DNA of 64,000 bases from JAJZJT01 sp964610905 (GCA_964610905.1 CAZSYT010000005.1:5401-69400), one strand, 5' to 3'; positions 15,358 through 24,339 are shown, counted from the stretch's first letter. Numbers and translations: made by a program. Notes: generated by a model not told the origin, from the sequence alone.

Positions 15358-15620
15358 GGCGGTCACGGTACCGTCCGGTGCGCCCTCCGGCGCCTGATCG
15401 GCCGCCGCCCCGACGCCCCGGGCGGTCTGCGATGCCCGTCGGGGCCGACGGACCGCAACACCGCTGGCCCACGCCGAGCGTCTCACGGCTCGTCGGCGGG
15501 GGTGCACGGCGGCGACGCGTCGCGACGAGCGGGTCGACGGGCCACCTGCGCCACCCGGCTCGTCACGGCTCGGCCCACCGACGCTCTCCCGGCGGTACCG
15601 TGGTCCGGCGACTTCGTCCC

Positions 15621-15693
15621 GCCGGTGTGGCGCAGCTGGTAGCGCAGGCGACTTGTAATCGTCAGGTCGTGGGTTCGAGTCCCACCGCCGGCT
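15621..15693 (+). tRNA. tRNA-Thr (anticodon UGU)
   Basis: A 73-nt cloverleaf. The 7-bp acceptor stem GCCGGTG pairs with CGCCGGC (one G-U pair). A D-arm GCGCAGCTGGTAGCGC follows, then an anticodon loop with TGT flanked by CT and AA, and a T-arm GTGGG-TTCGAGT-CCCAC. The discriminator is T and CCA is not encoded. The TGT anticodon reads ACA threonine codons. Confidence 0.97.
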
Positions 15694-16327
15694 CTCGTGT
15701 TCCCCCAGGTCAGGCTCGGTTGCCACGGTCTCCACCATCCCGACTGCCGGGGTCGTCCCGACGGGCGTCCGGGCACACCGACACAGCGAGCGAGCTCGAG
15801 GGCGACGGCGCCACGGAGCATGGGCGAGCAGCCCAGGGCGTGCTGGGGCTGCGGGCCTTCGTCGGCCGGGTGGCTCGGGTTCGGCCACGGTCGCAACCAG
15901 GCGTCCTGAGGCCGGCAGCTTCTGGGCGAGGATGAGGCCGGCCAGGTCGCGCCCGGTCCACGGTAGTGGCCCGCCGTCTGGCGACCTCGGCAGGGTCCAC
16001 CGACGGCCATCGTTCGGAGCACTGCTGCACCAGCACCGGCTGCAGCGCGACAAGTGCGGTCCCAGCTCCCGCGTCGCCGGGTGGGCCCGTTCGGCGAGGT
16101 CGGGATCGCGCACGACATGCCACCACGTCGAAGACGACCAGTCGGGGAGATCGAGCATGCCGCAGGGGTCGAGGAGCTCGGTGACGACGGTCGAGAGCGA
16201 GCGGAGGTCGACGCCGCGCGGGTTCTGGGTCGGCGAGCGAGGTCGACCGTGCCGGCGCCTCGCAGCATGACCAGCTGGCCGGGCCAGTCTCCCACTTCCG
16301 GGGACCGAGACGTTCGACGCTTGGACC
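15694..16327. other. gene-poor stretch downstream of tRNA-Thr
   Basis: About 630 bases with no gene I can defend. The least noise-like frame is on the minus strand from 16329 to about 15830 and includes STWWHVVRDPDLAERAHPAT and GRDLAGLILAQKLPASG. It has no recognisable domain, no ribosome site and runs antisense into the tRNA. It may be a decayed gene or remnant of an insertion beside the tRNA. Confidence 0.4.
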
Positions 16328-16396
16328 ACAACGATTGCGACATGTGGATCACAATGGTTGCGACACGTTGATCAGAGTAGTTGCGACTTGTAGACT
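16328..16396 (+). repeat. three 23-bp imperfect direct repeats upstream of DUF4143 gene
   Basis: Three tandem units of exactly 23 bp (16328-16350, 16351-16373, 16374-16396). Each contains TTGCGAC at the same phase (16335, 16358, 16381), and the first two share GATC at their ends. The block is clearly richer in A+T than its surroundings and ends 6 bases before the ATG at 16403. This arrangement fits iteron-like operator sites or the multiple terminal repeats of an insertion-sequence end (IS21-type ends are built this way). Confidence 0.85.
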
Positions 16397-16402
16397 GCCT
16401 GG

Positions 16403-17683
16403 ATGGCGCGTGACGTGCCACCCCCGCAGAACCCGACGTACCTGCCACGCGTCGCCGACGCCTCGGTGGTGGCCGCGCTGCAGGCGCTCGGCGCGGTAGT
16501 CATCGAGGGTCCCAAGGCGTGCGGCAAGACCGAGACCGCCCGCCAGCACGCCCGGAGCGAAGTCCTCCTCGATCTGGACCCCGAGGCCCAGCACGCCGCC
16601 GCCGTCGATCCTCGCCTGCTGCTCACCGGCGCGGCCCCACGGCTCATCGACGAGTGGCAGCGAGAGCCGAGGGTCTGGGATGCCGTCCGCCGAGAGGTCG
16701 ACGCACGCAGGTCGCCCGGCCAGTTCATCCTGACGGGCTCCGCCACCCCCCGGGACCAAGCCGTCCGACACTCCGGTGCCGGACGGATGACGGTGATGGC
16801 CCTTCGACCCATGACACTGTTCGAGCAGGGGTACTCCCCTGGCGCCGTCTCGCTTGCCGCCCTGCTCGACGGCCAGGCTCCCCCGGCAGCCACGTCGGCC
16901 CTGGACGTGATCGCCTATGCCGAGCGGATCGTGGTCGGGGGATGGCCCGGGCTGCTCGGACGTTCGGTCAGCGACGCCACGCTGTTCATGGACGGCTACA
17001 TCGACACCATCGTCGAGCACGACATCGACGTCGTCTCCGGCGCCCGCCGCGATCCCCGCCTGGTCAGGAGGTTCCTGCATGCCTACGCGCAGATGAGCGC
17101 ACATCCCGCCCGGCTGAGCACGGTCGTGGAGCGAGCTCGCGGCATCACCGAGGACGACGGGCCGTCTCGCTGGACGGCAGAACCCTACCTCGACGCCCTC
17201 GCACGCCTCATGGTCGTCGACGACCTCGAGGCGTGGAGCCCCGAGCTCCGGTCGAGGACCCGGCTGATGACCACCCCCAAGCGGCACCTCGTCGATCCGT
17301 CGCTGGCCGCCGCCCTGATGGGGTGCGACCCCGCACGGCTCCTCGGCGATCTCAGGACGCTGGGCTACCTCTTCGAGTCCCTCGCCGCCCGCGACGTCCG
17401 CGTCTATGCCGACGCCGCCGACGCCGCCGTCTACCACTACCGCGAGCGGGCAGGTGAGCTCGAGGTCGACCTGGTGGTCGAGCGCCGAGACGGGGCCTGG
17501 ATCGGCGCCGAGGTCAAGCTCGGCTCCACCCTCGTCGACGAGGCCGCCCGCTCGCTGCTCCGCCTGGCGACCGCCCGGACCACCCGCCCACCGGCAGCCC
17601 TCGTGGTCCTCACCGCGACCGAGTACGCCTACCAGCGCCCCGACGGCGTGTTCGTCGTCCCCCTCGGACTGCTCGGACCCTGA
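16403..17683 (+). CDS. AAA_14/DUF4143 family ATPase
   Basis: A 426-residue protein. The Walker A region VVIEGPKACGKTETAR is near residue 33, and a Walker B-like PRLIDEWQREP near 76. Sensor-type ILTGSATPRDQ and MTLFEQGYSPG are typical of the AAA_14 ATPase. The C-terminal DUF4143 domain includes VVDDLEAWSPELRSR, RHLVDPSLAAALMG, LGYLFESLAARDVRVYAD, and a PD-(D/E)xK-like strand pattern ELEVDLVVERRDGAWIGAEVKLG. The last segment resembles a nuclease core but activity is unproven. Such genes are sporadic and often horizontally acquired. Its role is unknown; three 23-bp repeats sit directly before the start. Confidence 0.88.
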   Translation: MARDVPPPQNPTYLPRVADASVVAALQALGAVVIEGPKACGKTETARQHARSEVLLDLDPEAQHAAAVDPRLLLTGAAPRLIDEWQREPRVWDAVRREVDARRSPGQFILTGSATPRDQAVRHSGAGRMTVMALRPMTLFEQGYSPGAVSLAALLDGQAPPAATSALDVIAYAERIVVGGWPGLLGRSVSDATLFMDGYIDTIVEHDIDVVSGARRDPRLVRRFLHAYAQMSAHPARLSTVVERARGITEDDGPSRWTAEPYLDALARLMVVDDLEAWSPELRSRTRLMTTPKRHLVDPSLAAALMGCDPARLLGDLRTLGYLFESLAARDVRVYADAADAAVYHYRERAGELEVDLVVERRDGAWIGAEVKLGSTLVDEAARSLLRLATARTTRPPAALVVLTATEYAYQRPDGVFVVPLGLLGP

Positions 17684-17861
17684 TCGGACCGACGGACGAC
17701 CTACCGCACGCAACTGGCAACGCCATGGCCGGTCACCTCTGCCCCGAGCCGTTGTCGAACGTGCCGTCCACCGCGGTCCTCGAGGGCCGGGCGCCGATCT
17801 GCTCGAGATGCCCGGTGACGTGCGCCGAAGCGAACCCGGTCAGGTCGGGCTCGCGGCGGGG
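17684..17861. other. intergenic, no feature seen
   Basis: About 180 bases between two convergent genes. I see no strong hairpin, repeat or small gene. Confidence 0.5.
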
Positions 17862-18956
17862 TCAGGGAACCCGGTACTGGAGGACGTCGACAGGCGGCGG
17901 CTCGCCGATGTCGCCGGGGGTGGGCGGCGTCAGCACGCCGCTCGCCACAAGGCGGCCCTGGGCCGTCAACAGCACCAGGTGGGCCCAGGTCTCGGCCACG
18001 GCCAGCATCTTGTTGAACGGGTCGAGCTCGTCCATGGCCCGCTCGCGCCGCGTCCAGCGCAGCCGGCCCGCCACCTCGAAGGGCGTGGACGCCCCGGCCG
18101 CCACCGCCCGCTCCACCTCGTCGAGACGTCGGCCGTGGTGGTCGACCAGCTCGTCGACGCGGGCGTGGACGCTGGTTGCCACCGGGCCGTGGGCGGGGAG
18201 CAGCATGGCGTCGGGCAGCTGGCGGACCCTGGCCAGGGACCCGAGGAAGGCACCCAGAGGGTCGGGGGAGAGCGCCGGCTCGAAGCCGATCGAAGGGGTG
18301 ATGGTCGGGAGCACGTGGTCGCCGGCGAACAGCAGTCCGGCGCCCGGGTCGTGGAAGACGACGTGGCCCCGGGTGTGACCGGGCGTCTCGACCACGGCGA
18401 GCCGCCGCCCCGAGGCCAGGTCGAGCGGGCCCTCGACCAGCCATTCGTCGGGTGGGCCCCAGCCGAGGGGCGTGTGGGCGCCCCGGTGGCGGACGGCGGC
18501 CAGCAGCTCGGCGACGACGGTGGCGGCGCCACAGGACCGGAGCAGCCGCAGCTGCGTCGCCAGCGGTGCCCACCCCGGCGAGGCCAGGACGTCGAGCGAC
18601 GCCCGCTCGCCGTGACCGAGGCGCACGGCGGTCCCGAGCTCGTGGCGGAGCGCGACCGCCTCGGAGTAGTGGTCGCGGTGGGCGTGGGTGACGAGGAATT
18701 GGCCGATGTCGCCCAGCGAGCACCCGATGACGGCCAGCCCGGCGGCCAGCACCGGTCGGGTCTCGGGGACGTCCCAGCCGGCGTCGACCAGCGCCAAGCC
18801 GTCGCCGTCCTCGATGGCGTAGACGTTGACGGCCCGCAGGCCGTCGTTCGGCAGCGGCAGCGGGATGCGGTGGACGCCGGGCGCCACCTCGTAGGCGCCC
18901 GGGGCGGTCCAGTCGTCGGCGCCCGTGGCTGGGCTCGGTGCTCGGTCGACGGCCAT
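17862..18956 (-). CDS. MBL-fold metallo-hydrolase
   Basis: A 364-residue metallo-beta-lactamase-fold hydrolase. Zinc ligands are in FLVTHAHRDHYSEAV (THxHxDH form), VVETPGHTRGHVVFH and LLFAGDHVLPT, with a final His in MLLPAHGPVA. After the MBL core a winged-helix-like C-terminal region (RLDEVERAVAAGASTPFEVA, LDPFNKMLAVAETWAHLVLL) matches the extension of thioesterase/LACTB2-like members. Substrate unknown; thioesters or nucleic acids are typical of the family. The ATG at 18956 gives the full N-terminus. No partner gene is nearby. Confidence 0.9.
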   Translation of the reverse strand: MAVDRAPSPATGADDWTAPGAYEVAPGVHRIPLPLPNDGLRAVNVYAIEDGDGLALVDAGWDVPETRPVLAAGLAVIGCSLGDIGQFLVTHAHRDHYSEAVALRHELGTAVRLGHGERASLDVLASPGWAPLATQLRLLRSCGAATVVAELLAAVRHRGAHTPLGWGPPDEWLVEGPLDLASGRRLAVVETPGHTRGHVVFHDPGAGLLFAGDHVLPTITPSIGFEPALSPDPLGAFLGSLARVRQLPDAMLLPAHGPVATSVHARVDELVDHHGRRLDEVERAVAAGASTPFEVAGRLRWTRRERAMDELDPFNKMLAVAETWAHLVLLTAQGRLVASGVLTPPTPGDIGEPPPVDVLQYRVP

Positions 18957-18968
18957 CGACCGTGTCTA

Positions 18969-19229
18969 TCAACCCGGCCAGTGGTGGCACCAATGCGGTC
19001 CGTGCGCGACGTGGCCATCTGACGCCGGGCGTGGCGTCGGAACGGCGCCGATCGCCGAGGTCACCTCCGCATCCACCAGCGCTCGGCGCACGAGACGGAC
19101 GGGATCACGAACGAGATCGATGCCGTCGCCGGCACGGAGCGCGCCGAGCCGTTCGGACAGGGCAGATCCGGACAGAGCCGTCGGTCCGATCTCCTCGTCT
19201 CGCACGCGGGGGTGCGCACCGGGCATCAC
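18969..19229 (-). pseudogene. possible remnant of IS256/mutator-type transposase N-terminus
   Basis: An 86-codon minus-strand frame whose middle, GDGIDLVRDPVRLVRRALVD followed by AEVTSAIGA, resembles the region where IS256-family transposases read DLVRxAVxxVLQxLxEAEVxxxIGA. The next residues (PTPRPASDGH) occupy the place of the usual ERT-x-RNGxR segment. The frame then ends, so no DDE catalytic core is present. It fills the 412-base space between the MBL gene and marR. The match is from memory of the family pattern and moderate only. Confidence 0.4.
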
Positions 19230-19360
19230 GCCGGTGGCTCACCTCAGGTGGGCCGGGTCCGAGACCGAGCCACGTCAGGGGGCTCACACGCCGCGGGCAC
19301 CGCTTCGGTCGCGGGCGGTCGCCACCGCCCGCCAGGACCCAGGTCGGTCACGGTACTCTC

Positions 19361-19373
19361 TTCATCTGATGAA
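19361..19373 (+). promoter_or_regulatory. palindrome over the marR start, likely MarR operator
   Basis: TTCATC-T-GATGAA, a perfect inverted repeat with 6-base arms that includes the ATG (19369-19371) of the MarR-family gene. Its position would allow autorepression of the regulator and the overlapping exporter gene. Confidence 0.55.
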
Positions 19374-19887
19374 CAGTTCACCTACGGTCCCACGACCGTC
19401 GCGCGCCTCGCGGCCACGGGCGGAACGTGCCCGGAGCGGGCTCCGCGACCGCCGCACGTCGCTCGTGTGCCGCCTGCTCGAGCTGGCCCCGGCCGTGCGG
19501 CGAGCCTTCGAGGTCAAGCTCGACGCCGAGCACCGGTCGCTGTGGCGCTCGTTGACCGCCCACCAGCTCGAGGCCCTGGTCGCGCTCGAGGACGGCCCGA
19601 GGTCGATGCGCTCACTGTGCGAGCACCTCGAGATCAGCGAGAGCGCGGGGACGGCGCTGGTCGACCGGCTCGCCGCCCGAGGCCTCGTCGAGCGGCAGGC
19701 GGACCCGGCCGACCGCCGGGTCGTCCTCATCGCCGCCAGCGACGCGGCCCGGGCCATGGTGTCCCAGTACCGGGACCTCAGACAGGACCGACTGGCGACC
19801 GTCCTGGCCGACCTCCCGACCGACGACCTGGCGACCCTGGTCCGCATCTACGAGACGGTGCTGGCCGGCCCGGGAGGACCCCGATGA
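19369..19887 (+). CDS. MarR-family transcriptional regulator
   Basis: A 172-residue winged-helix regulator. The N-terminal 30 residues are basic and probably flexible. The core includes LTAHQLEALVALEDGPRSMR, the recognition-helix region LCEHLEISESAGTALVDRLA, the junction RGLVERQADPADRRVVLIAA (with the wing DRR) and the C-terminal dimerisation helix. The ATG at 19369 lies inside a palindrome. The stop overlaps the MFS start by ATGA. This pairing suggests the regulator represses the exporter until a ligand binds. Confidence 0.9.
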   Translation: MNSSPTVPRPSRASRPRAERARSGLRDRRTSLVCRLLELAPAVRRAFEVKLDAEHRSLWRSLTAHQLEALVALEDGPRSMRSLCEHLEISESAGTALVDRLAARGLVERQADPADRRVVLIAASDAARAMVSQYRDLRQDRLATVLADLPTDDLATLVRIYETVLAGPGGPR

Positions 19888-21773
19888 GCGAGGCCCGCCC
19901 GACGCCGAGCACACCGGCCGCCGCCGACCGCTACAAGTGGTCGGCGCTCTTCAACACAACGCTCGGTGTGCTGCTCGTCTCGATCAACGAGTCGATCCTC
20001 ATCATCGCCCTGCCCGACATCTTCCGGGGCATCCACCTCAACCCGCTGGTGCCCGGCAACTCCTTCTACCTGCTGTGGATCCTGCTCGGGTTCATGCTGG
20101 TCACGGCGGTGCTGGTGGTGACCTTGGGGCGCCTCGGCGACATGTACGGCCGGGTGCGCATGTACAACCTCGGCTTCGCCGTCTTCACGGTCTTCTCCGT
20201 CCTCTTGTCCGTGAACTGGCTGCACGGCACGGCGGCGGGAACCTTCATCGTCGTCATGCGCATCGGGCAGGGCATCGGGGGGTCGTTCCTCTTCGCCAAC
20301 TCGTCTGCCATCCTCACCGACGCCTTCCCGGAGAACCAGCGCGGCATGGCCCTCGGGATCAACAACGTTTCCGGCATCGCCGGCATGTTCATCGGGCTGG
20401 TCGTCGGCGGCCTGCTCGCCCCGGTGGACTGGCGGCTCGTGTTCATCGTCTCCGCACCGTTCGGGATGCTCGGGACGGCGTGGGCGTACCTGAAGCTCCA
20501 CGACAACGGGGCACGCAGCCGCGCCCACATCGACTGGTGGGGCAACGTCCTCTTCGCCGTCGGGCTCACGCTCGTCCTCGTCGGCATCACCTACGGCATC
20601 CAGCCGTACGGGACCTCGGCCATGGGGTGGACCAGCCCCAGGGTCATCGGCGAGCTGGCCTGCGGCATCGCCATGCTCGTGGCGTTCGGGGTGGTCGAGA
20701 GCAAGGCCTCCCAGCCCATGTTTCGGCTGCAGCTGTTCCGCATCCGGGCCTTCCTGGCCGGCAACGTGGCGTCGCTGCTCGCGGCGATCGGCCGAGGTGG
20801 CCTCATGTTCATGTTCGTCATGTGGCTGCAGGGGATCTGGCTCCCCCTGCACGGCGTCAGCTTCGCCGACACCCCCTTGTGGGCCGGCATCTACATGCTC
20901 CCCATGACGGGCGGCTTCCTGGTCGCGGGGCCCGTCTCGGGGGTCCTGTCGGACCGCTACGGGGCCCGGCCGTTCGCCACGGCCGGCATGGTGGTCGCCG
21001 CCCTCACCTTCGTCGGCTTCCTGTTCCTGCCGATCGACTTCCCCTACGCCCCCTTCGCCGTGCTGATGGGGGTCAACGGCCTGGCCATGGGGCTGTTCGC
21101 CTCGCCCAACCGGGCGGCGATCATGAACAGCCTGCCGCCCGACCAGCGCGGCGCCGGGGCGGGCATGTCGGGCGTCTTCCAGAACGCAGCCATGGTCCTG
21201 TCGATGGGCATCTTCTTCACCCTCATGATCTCGGGCATCGCCTCCGTGCTGCCGGGAAGCCTCTACCGGGGACTGGTGTCCCAGCACGTGCCCGTCGCCA
21301 CCGCCGCCCAGGTGTCCCACCTGCCCCCCATCACCAGCCTCTTCGCCTCGCTGCTCGGCTACAACCCGATGGCGAAGCTGCTGGGCCCGTCGGTGCTCGC
21401 GCACCTCCCGGCCCACTCCGCCCACCTGCTGAGCGGACGGAGGTTCTTCCCGACGCTGCTCGCCACGCCGTTCTCCGACGGACTGACGCTGGCCTTCACG
21501 TTCGGGGCAGTGGCATGTGCCCTGGCCGCCCTGGCCTCGGTCCTCCGTGGCCAGAAGTACGTGCACGCCGCCGAGAGCGCTCCGGTCCGAGACGGTGCCG
21601 AGACGCTCGCCCCGGCCGGCGCCGCGGCCGGCGAACCCGTGCTGGCCGGTCGGGCCGTCGGCACGCCGGTTGGCGTCGCCGGTGCCGCTACGCCGGTTGG
21701 CGTCGCCGGTGCCGGTTCACCGTACGCGCCGGACGAGCCCGAAGGACGGCTCGGAGGACCGACCCCCTCCTGA
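19884..21773 (+). CDS. MFS drug-efflux-type transporter (DHA2-like)
   Basis: A 629-residue major facilitator with about 14 predicted membrane helices. Features are LLVSINESILIIALPDI in helix 1, LGRLGDMYGRVRMYNLGF (motif A), MRIGQGIGGSFLFANSSAIL (motif B region) and GINNVSGIAGMFIGLVVGGL (motif C-like). A long periplasmic loop precedes the last helices, and the C-terminal 65 residues are cytoplasmic, Ala/Gly/Pro-rich and contain a 27-bp in-frame duplication (TPVGVAGA repeated). Likely a proton-driven exporter of hydrophobic compounds. It is translationally coupled to the upstream MarR regulator. Confidence 0.92.
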   Translation: MSEARPTPSTPAAADRYKWSALFNTTLGVLLVSINESILIIALPDIFRGIHLNPLVPGNSFYLLWILLGFMLVTAVLVVTLGRLGDMYGRVRMYNLGFAVFTVFSVLLSVNWLHGTAAGTFIVVMRIGQGIGGSFLFANSSAILTDAFPENQRGMALGINNVSGIAGMFIGLVVGGLLAPVDWRLVFIVSAPFGMLGTAWAYLKLHDNGARSRAHIDWWGNVLFAVGLTLVLVGITYGIQPYGTSAMGWTSPRVIGELACGIAMLVAFGVVESKASQPMFRLQLFRIRAFLAGNVASLLAAIGRGGLMFMFVMWLQGIWLPLHGVSFADTPLWAGIYMLPMTGGFLVAGPVSGVLSDRYGARPFATAGMVVAALTFVGFLFLPIDFPYAPFAVLMGVNGLAMGLFASPNRAAIMNSLPPDQRGAGAGMSGVFQNAAMVLSMGIFFTLMISGIASVLPGSLYRGLVSQHVPVATAAQVSHLPPITSLFASLLGYNPMAKLLGPSVLAHLPAHSAHLLSGRRFFPTLLATPFSDGLTLAFTFGAVACALAALASVLRGQKYVHAAESAPVRDGAETLAPAGAAAGEPVLAGRAVGTPVGVAGAATPVGVAGAGSPYAPDEPEGRLGGPTPS

Positions 21774-21852
21774 TCGGTCCGCCCGGGGCGGGCCTCGCCC
21801 TGGACGCGCGATCGCTCGGCCCGCGGGCGCACGATGCCCGCTCCGTCACGGG

Positions 21853-21952
21853 NNNNNNNNNNNNNNNNNNNNNNNNNNNNNNNNNNNNNNNNNNNNNNNN
21901 NNNNNNNNNNNNNNNNNNNNNNNNNNNNNNNNNNNNNNNNNNNNNNNNNNNN
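21853..21952. other. assembly gap (100 N)
   Basis: A run of exactly 100 N. The left flank ends CCGTCACGGG and the right flank starts the same phrase, GCGGTCACGGGG, so the break is in an 11-bp tandem array. Confidence 0.97.
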
Positions 21953-22018
21953 GCGGTCACGGGGCGGTCACGGGGCGGTCACGGGGCGGTCACGGGGCGG
22001 TCACGGGGCGGTCACGGG
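21953..22018. repeat. 11-bp tandem repeat, six copies visible
   Basis: Six head-to-tail copies of CGGTCACGGGG, the last diverging after GGG. They lie between the convergent MFS and ABC permease genes, 11 bases before the permease stop. There are no spacers. True length is unknown because the array runs into the gap. Confidence 0.95.
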
Positions 22019-22028
22019 ATGCCGACGG

Positions 22029-23198
22029 TCAGGCGTCACGGGTCGCCATCCGCCACGCCCCGACCACCGTCCACCCTACGGTCCAGGCGGCGATGACGCA
22101 GACGGCCACGAGCGTCGTCTCGTGGACGAGGAGGGACTGGCCCGGCCCGCCGCCGTTCCCGAAGGGGGACGGGAGACCTCCCGGCTCGAGATGCGCGGTC
22201 GCCGCCCCCAGCACGGCCCGCTGGAGGTTGACCAGGTGCGGAATGACGGAACGGACGGCGAGCGGGGTGAGGATGAGCTCGAGGACGATCAGCAGCACCA
22301 CGGCCACCGTCCGCTGGCCGAGCAACGACGCGAGCCCGAGCCCCACCAGGAAGGCGACCACCGCCTCGAGCTCGATCCACAACCCGGTCTTCACCATGAG
22401 CGAGACGGATGGCGACGCGAAGTGCCGGGCGTAGTCCGCGTAGTTCTGGTCTGCGATCCGCACGGCCAAGGCGCGGAGCTGGGACGGGGTGCACGGAGCG
22501 GCGCTCGGCACGGCCGCTCGCTTGACGAACCCCCCGATCGGGCCGGGACCGGGGCCGGGCAGGCAGGAGGCGCCGCCATCGGAGGGGGTGATCCTGAAGG
22601 CGAAGCTCCCCACGACCTCGCTCGCGTGCTGGCCGGCCCACTGGTCGAGCCCGGCCTTCGAGAGCTGGGCAGGCAGCGGCACGCCGTCGTACGTGAGCCC
22701 GCTCGGGGCGGCGAGCACGCAGACGGTGCACACGACGGTGAACCCGATGGCGACGAGCGGCACGATGATGCCGAGCCCGGCGGGGATCCGGGCGAGGTAG
22801 AGCGCGACGCGGGACCGGCCCGCGATCACGTGGTGGCGGAACATCCCCTCGCTCAGGTCGACCGAGCCGGCCGTGGCGCCCAAGGTGGCGGCGACGATGA
22901 AGCCGAACACGTAGAGGACGCCGGCCACGAGCCCGACGTAGGCGCTGTAGCCGCCGGCCGGCCCGTAGCTCTTCGGGTCGATGGCGTGGAGGAGCAGCCG
23001 GACGACGAGGAACACGGTGGGGATGCCGACGGTGACCGTGGCGAGCAGCACCATCAGGCCACGGCGCTTCCTCAGCTCCGTCCACCGGGCTGCGATCATC
23101 CGCCACGTCGGGACCCACGACCAGGTCCGGTCGTCGGCGCTCGGAGGCCGACGCGCGTGCAGGGGCAGGGCGGACGGTGCGCCGGTCGTCGCCGTCAT
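22029..23198 (-). CDS. ABC-2 type transporter permease
   Basis: A 389-residue membrane protein with about six hydrophobic segments (for example LMVLLATVTVGIPTVFLVVRLL, VGLVAGVLYVFGFIVAATLGA and LIVLELILTPLAVRSVI). A large extracytoplasmic loop containing two well-separated Cys lies in the middle. SVDLSEGMFRHHVIAGRSR after helix 2 is typical of ABC-2 permeases. The ATG at 23198 overlaps the ATPase stop by ATGA, so it pairs with the upstream ATP-binding gene. The exported substrate is unknown. The 11-bp repeat array follows its stop. Confidence 0.86.
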   Translation of the reverse strand: MTATTGAPSALPLHARRPPSADDRTWSWVPTWRMIAARWTELRKRRGLMVLLATVTVGIPTVFLVVRLLLHAIDPKSYGPAGGYSAYVGLVAGVLYVFGFIVAATLGATAGSVDLSEGMFRHHVIAGRSRVALYLARIPAGLGIIVPLVAIGFTVVCTVCVLAAPSGLTYDGVPLPAQLSKAGLDQWAGQHASEVVGSFAFRITPSDGGASCLPGPGPGPIGGFVKRAAVPSAAPCTPSQLRALAVRIADQNYADYARHFASPSVSLMVKTGLWIELEAVVAFLVGLGLASLLGQRTVAVVLLIVLELILTPLAVRSVIPHLVNLQRAVLGAATAHLEPGGLPSPFGNGGGPGQSLLVHETTLVAVCVIAAWTVGWTVVGAWRMATRDA

Positions 23199-24178
23199 GC
23201 CGGGTCTCCGAGCCGGCTGGTGACCTCGAGGAACCACGACTCGAGCGAGGCCTGCGCCTGCTGGACCCGGTACAGGTCGATCCCTGCCCCCACGAGGACA
23301 CGGCAGATCTCGGCGACGACGTCACGCCCGGTCCCGGGGGCGAGCGTCGCGGTCAAGCCGAGCGGCACGAGGTCGACCGACGCGCCGTCGGCGACGCGCT
23401 CGACCAGGCCGCGTGCCCGTTCGGGGTCCGAGCACTCGACTTCGAGGACGACCGCCGTCCCCGCCAGCAGCTCGGCGATGGACCCTTGGCGGATGACGGT
23501 GCCGCGGTCGACGATGGCCACCGAGTCGCACGTGCGCTGGACCTCGTCGAGCAGGTGCGACGAGAGCACGACCGTCCGGCCCTCGTCGACGAAGGAGAGG
23601 ATCAGGTCGCGCATGTCGCTCATTCCGGCGGGATCGAGCCCGTTCATCGGCTCGTCGAGGATGAGCAGCTCGGGGTCGCCGAGCAGGCAGGCCGCGACAC
23701 CGAGGCGCTGGCGCATCCCCATCGAGTAGCCGGCCACCCGGTCGTCGGCGCGCTGGGCCAGGCCGACGCGGCCGAGGGCCGGTCCGATCCGGTCCAACGC
23801 CTCACGCTCGCGCGAGCTGGCCAGCATCACCAGGTTCTCCCGGCCGGTCAGGTGCCTGTGGAAGCGGGGCTCGTCGACGATCGCGCCGACGCGCGCCAGG
23901 GCCTTCGCCCGCTCCTTCGGAACGGGAAGGCCGAGGAGCGACATGGTCCCCGAGTCGGCGTGCGTCAGCCCGAGGAGCACCCGCATGAGCGTCGTCTTGC
24001 CGGCACCGTTCGGTCCGAGGTAGCCGAACGCGCAGCCGCGCGGGACCTGGAGCTCCACGCCGTTGACCGCGGTGTTGGCGCCGAACCGCTTGACCAGGCC
24101 GTGCACCTCGACGGCCCAGGTGCCGACGTCGTCCGTCACGGGCTCCTCGGGGGGCGCATCTGGAGCGAGAACGCTCAT
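23195..24178 (-). CDS. ABC transporter ATP-binding protein
   Basis: A 327-residue ATPase of the CcmA/bacitracin-export type. Walker A is GYLGPNGAGKTTLMR (near residue 54). The Q-loop region holds AIVDEPRFHRHLTGRENL, the signature is GYSMGMRQRLGVAA, Walker B is LLILDEPMNGLDPAGM and the H-loop is VVLSSHLLDEV. A C-terminal ACT-like substrate domain follows. It powers the adjacent ABC-2 permease. It is divergent from a response regulator gene, an arrangement often seen when the two-component system controls the exporter. Confidence 0.93.
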   Translation of the reverse strand: MSVLAPDAPPEEPVTDDVGTWAVEVHGLVKRFGANTAVNGVELQVPRGCAFGYLGPNGAGKTTLMRVLLGLTHADSGTMSLLGLPVPKERAKALARVGAIVDEPRFHRHLTGRENLVMLASSREREALDRIGPALGRVGLAQRADDRVAGYSMGMRQRLGVAACLLGDPELLILDEPMNGLDPAGMSDMRDLILSFVDEGRTVVLSSHLLDEVQRTCDSVAIVDRGTVIRQGSIAELLAGTAVVLEVECSDPERARGLVERVADGASVDLVPLGLTATLAPGTGRDVVAEICRVLVGAGIDLYRVQQAQASLESWFLEVTSRLGDPA

Positions 24179-24339
24179 CGCGGCCGACCTCCTCTCGTGG
24201 CTCTCGTGGGCCTGCTTCCGACCCATGTGGTCCTGCTTCCGACGCATACCTCTACACGTCCTCCGGTGACAGCACGGTTTCAGCGGTTCCTCTACGGTGG
24301 CCGGCGGGTCCTCGACCTTCGGTGGCCCTCGGGAGATCG

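Noticed and set aside
15483..16448. Minus-strand frame containing GGTRTHDLTITSRLRYQLRH
   Set aside because: This is the well-known spurious peptide produced by reading a tRNA-Thr gene antisense; the tRNA at 15621-15693 explains it.
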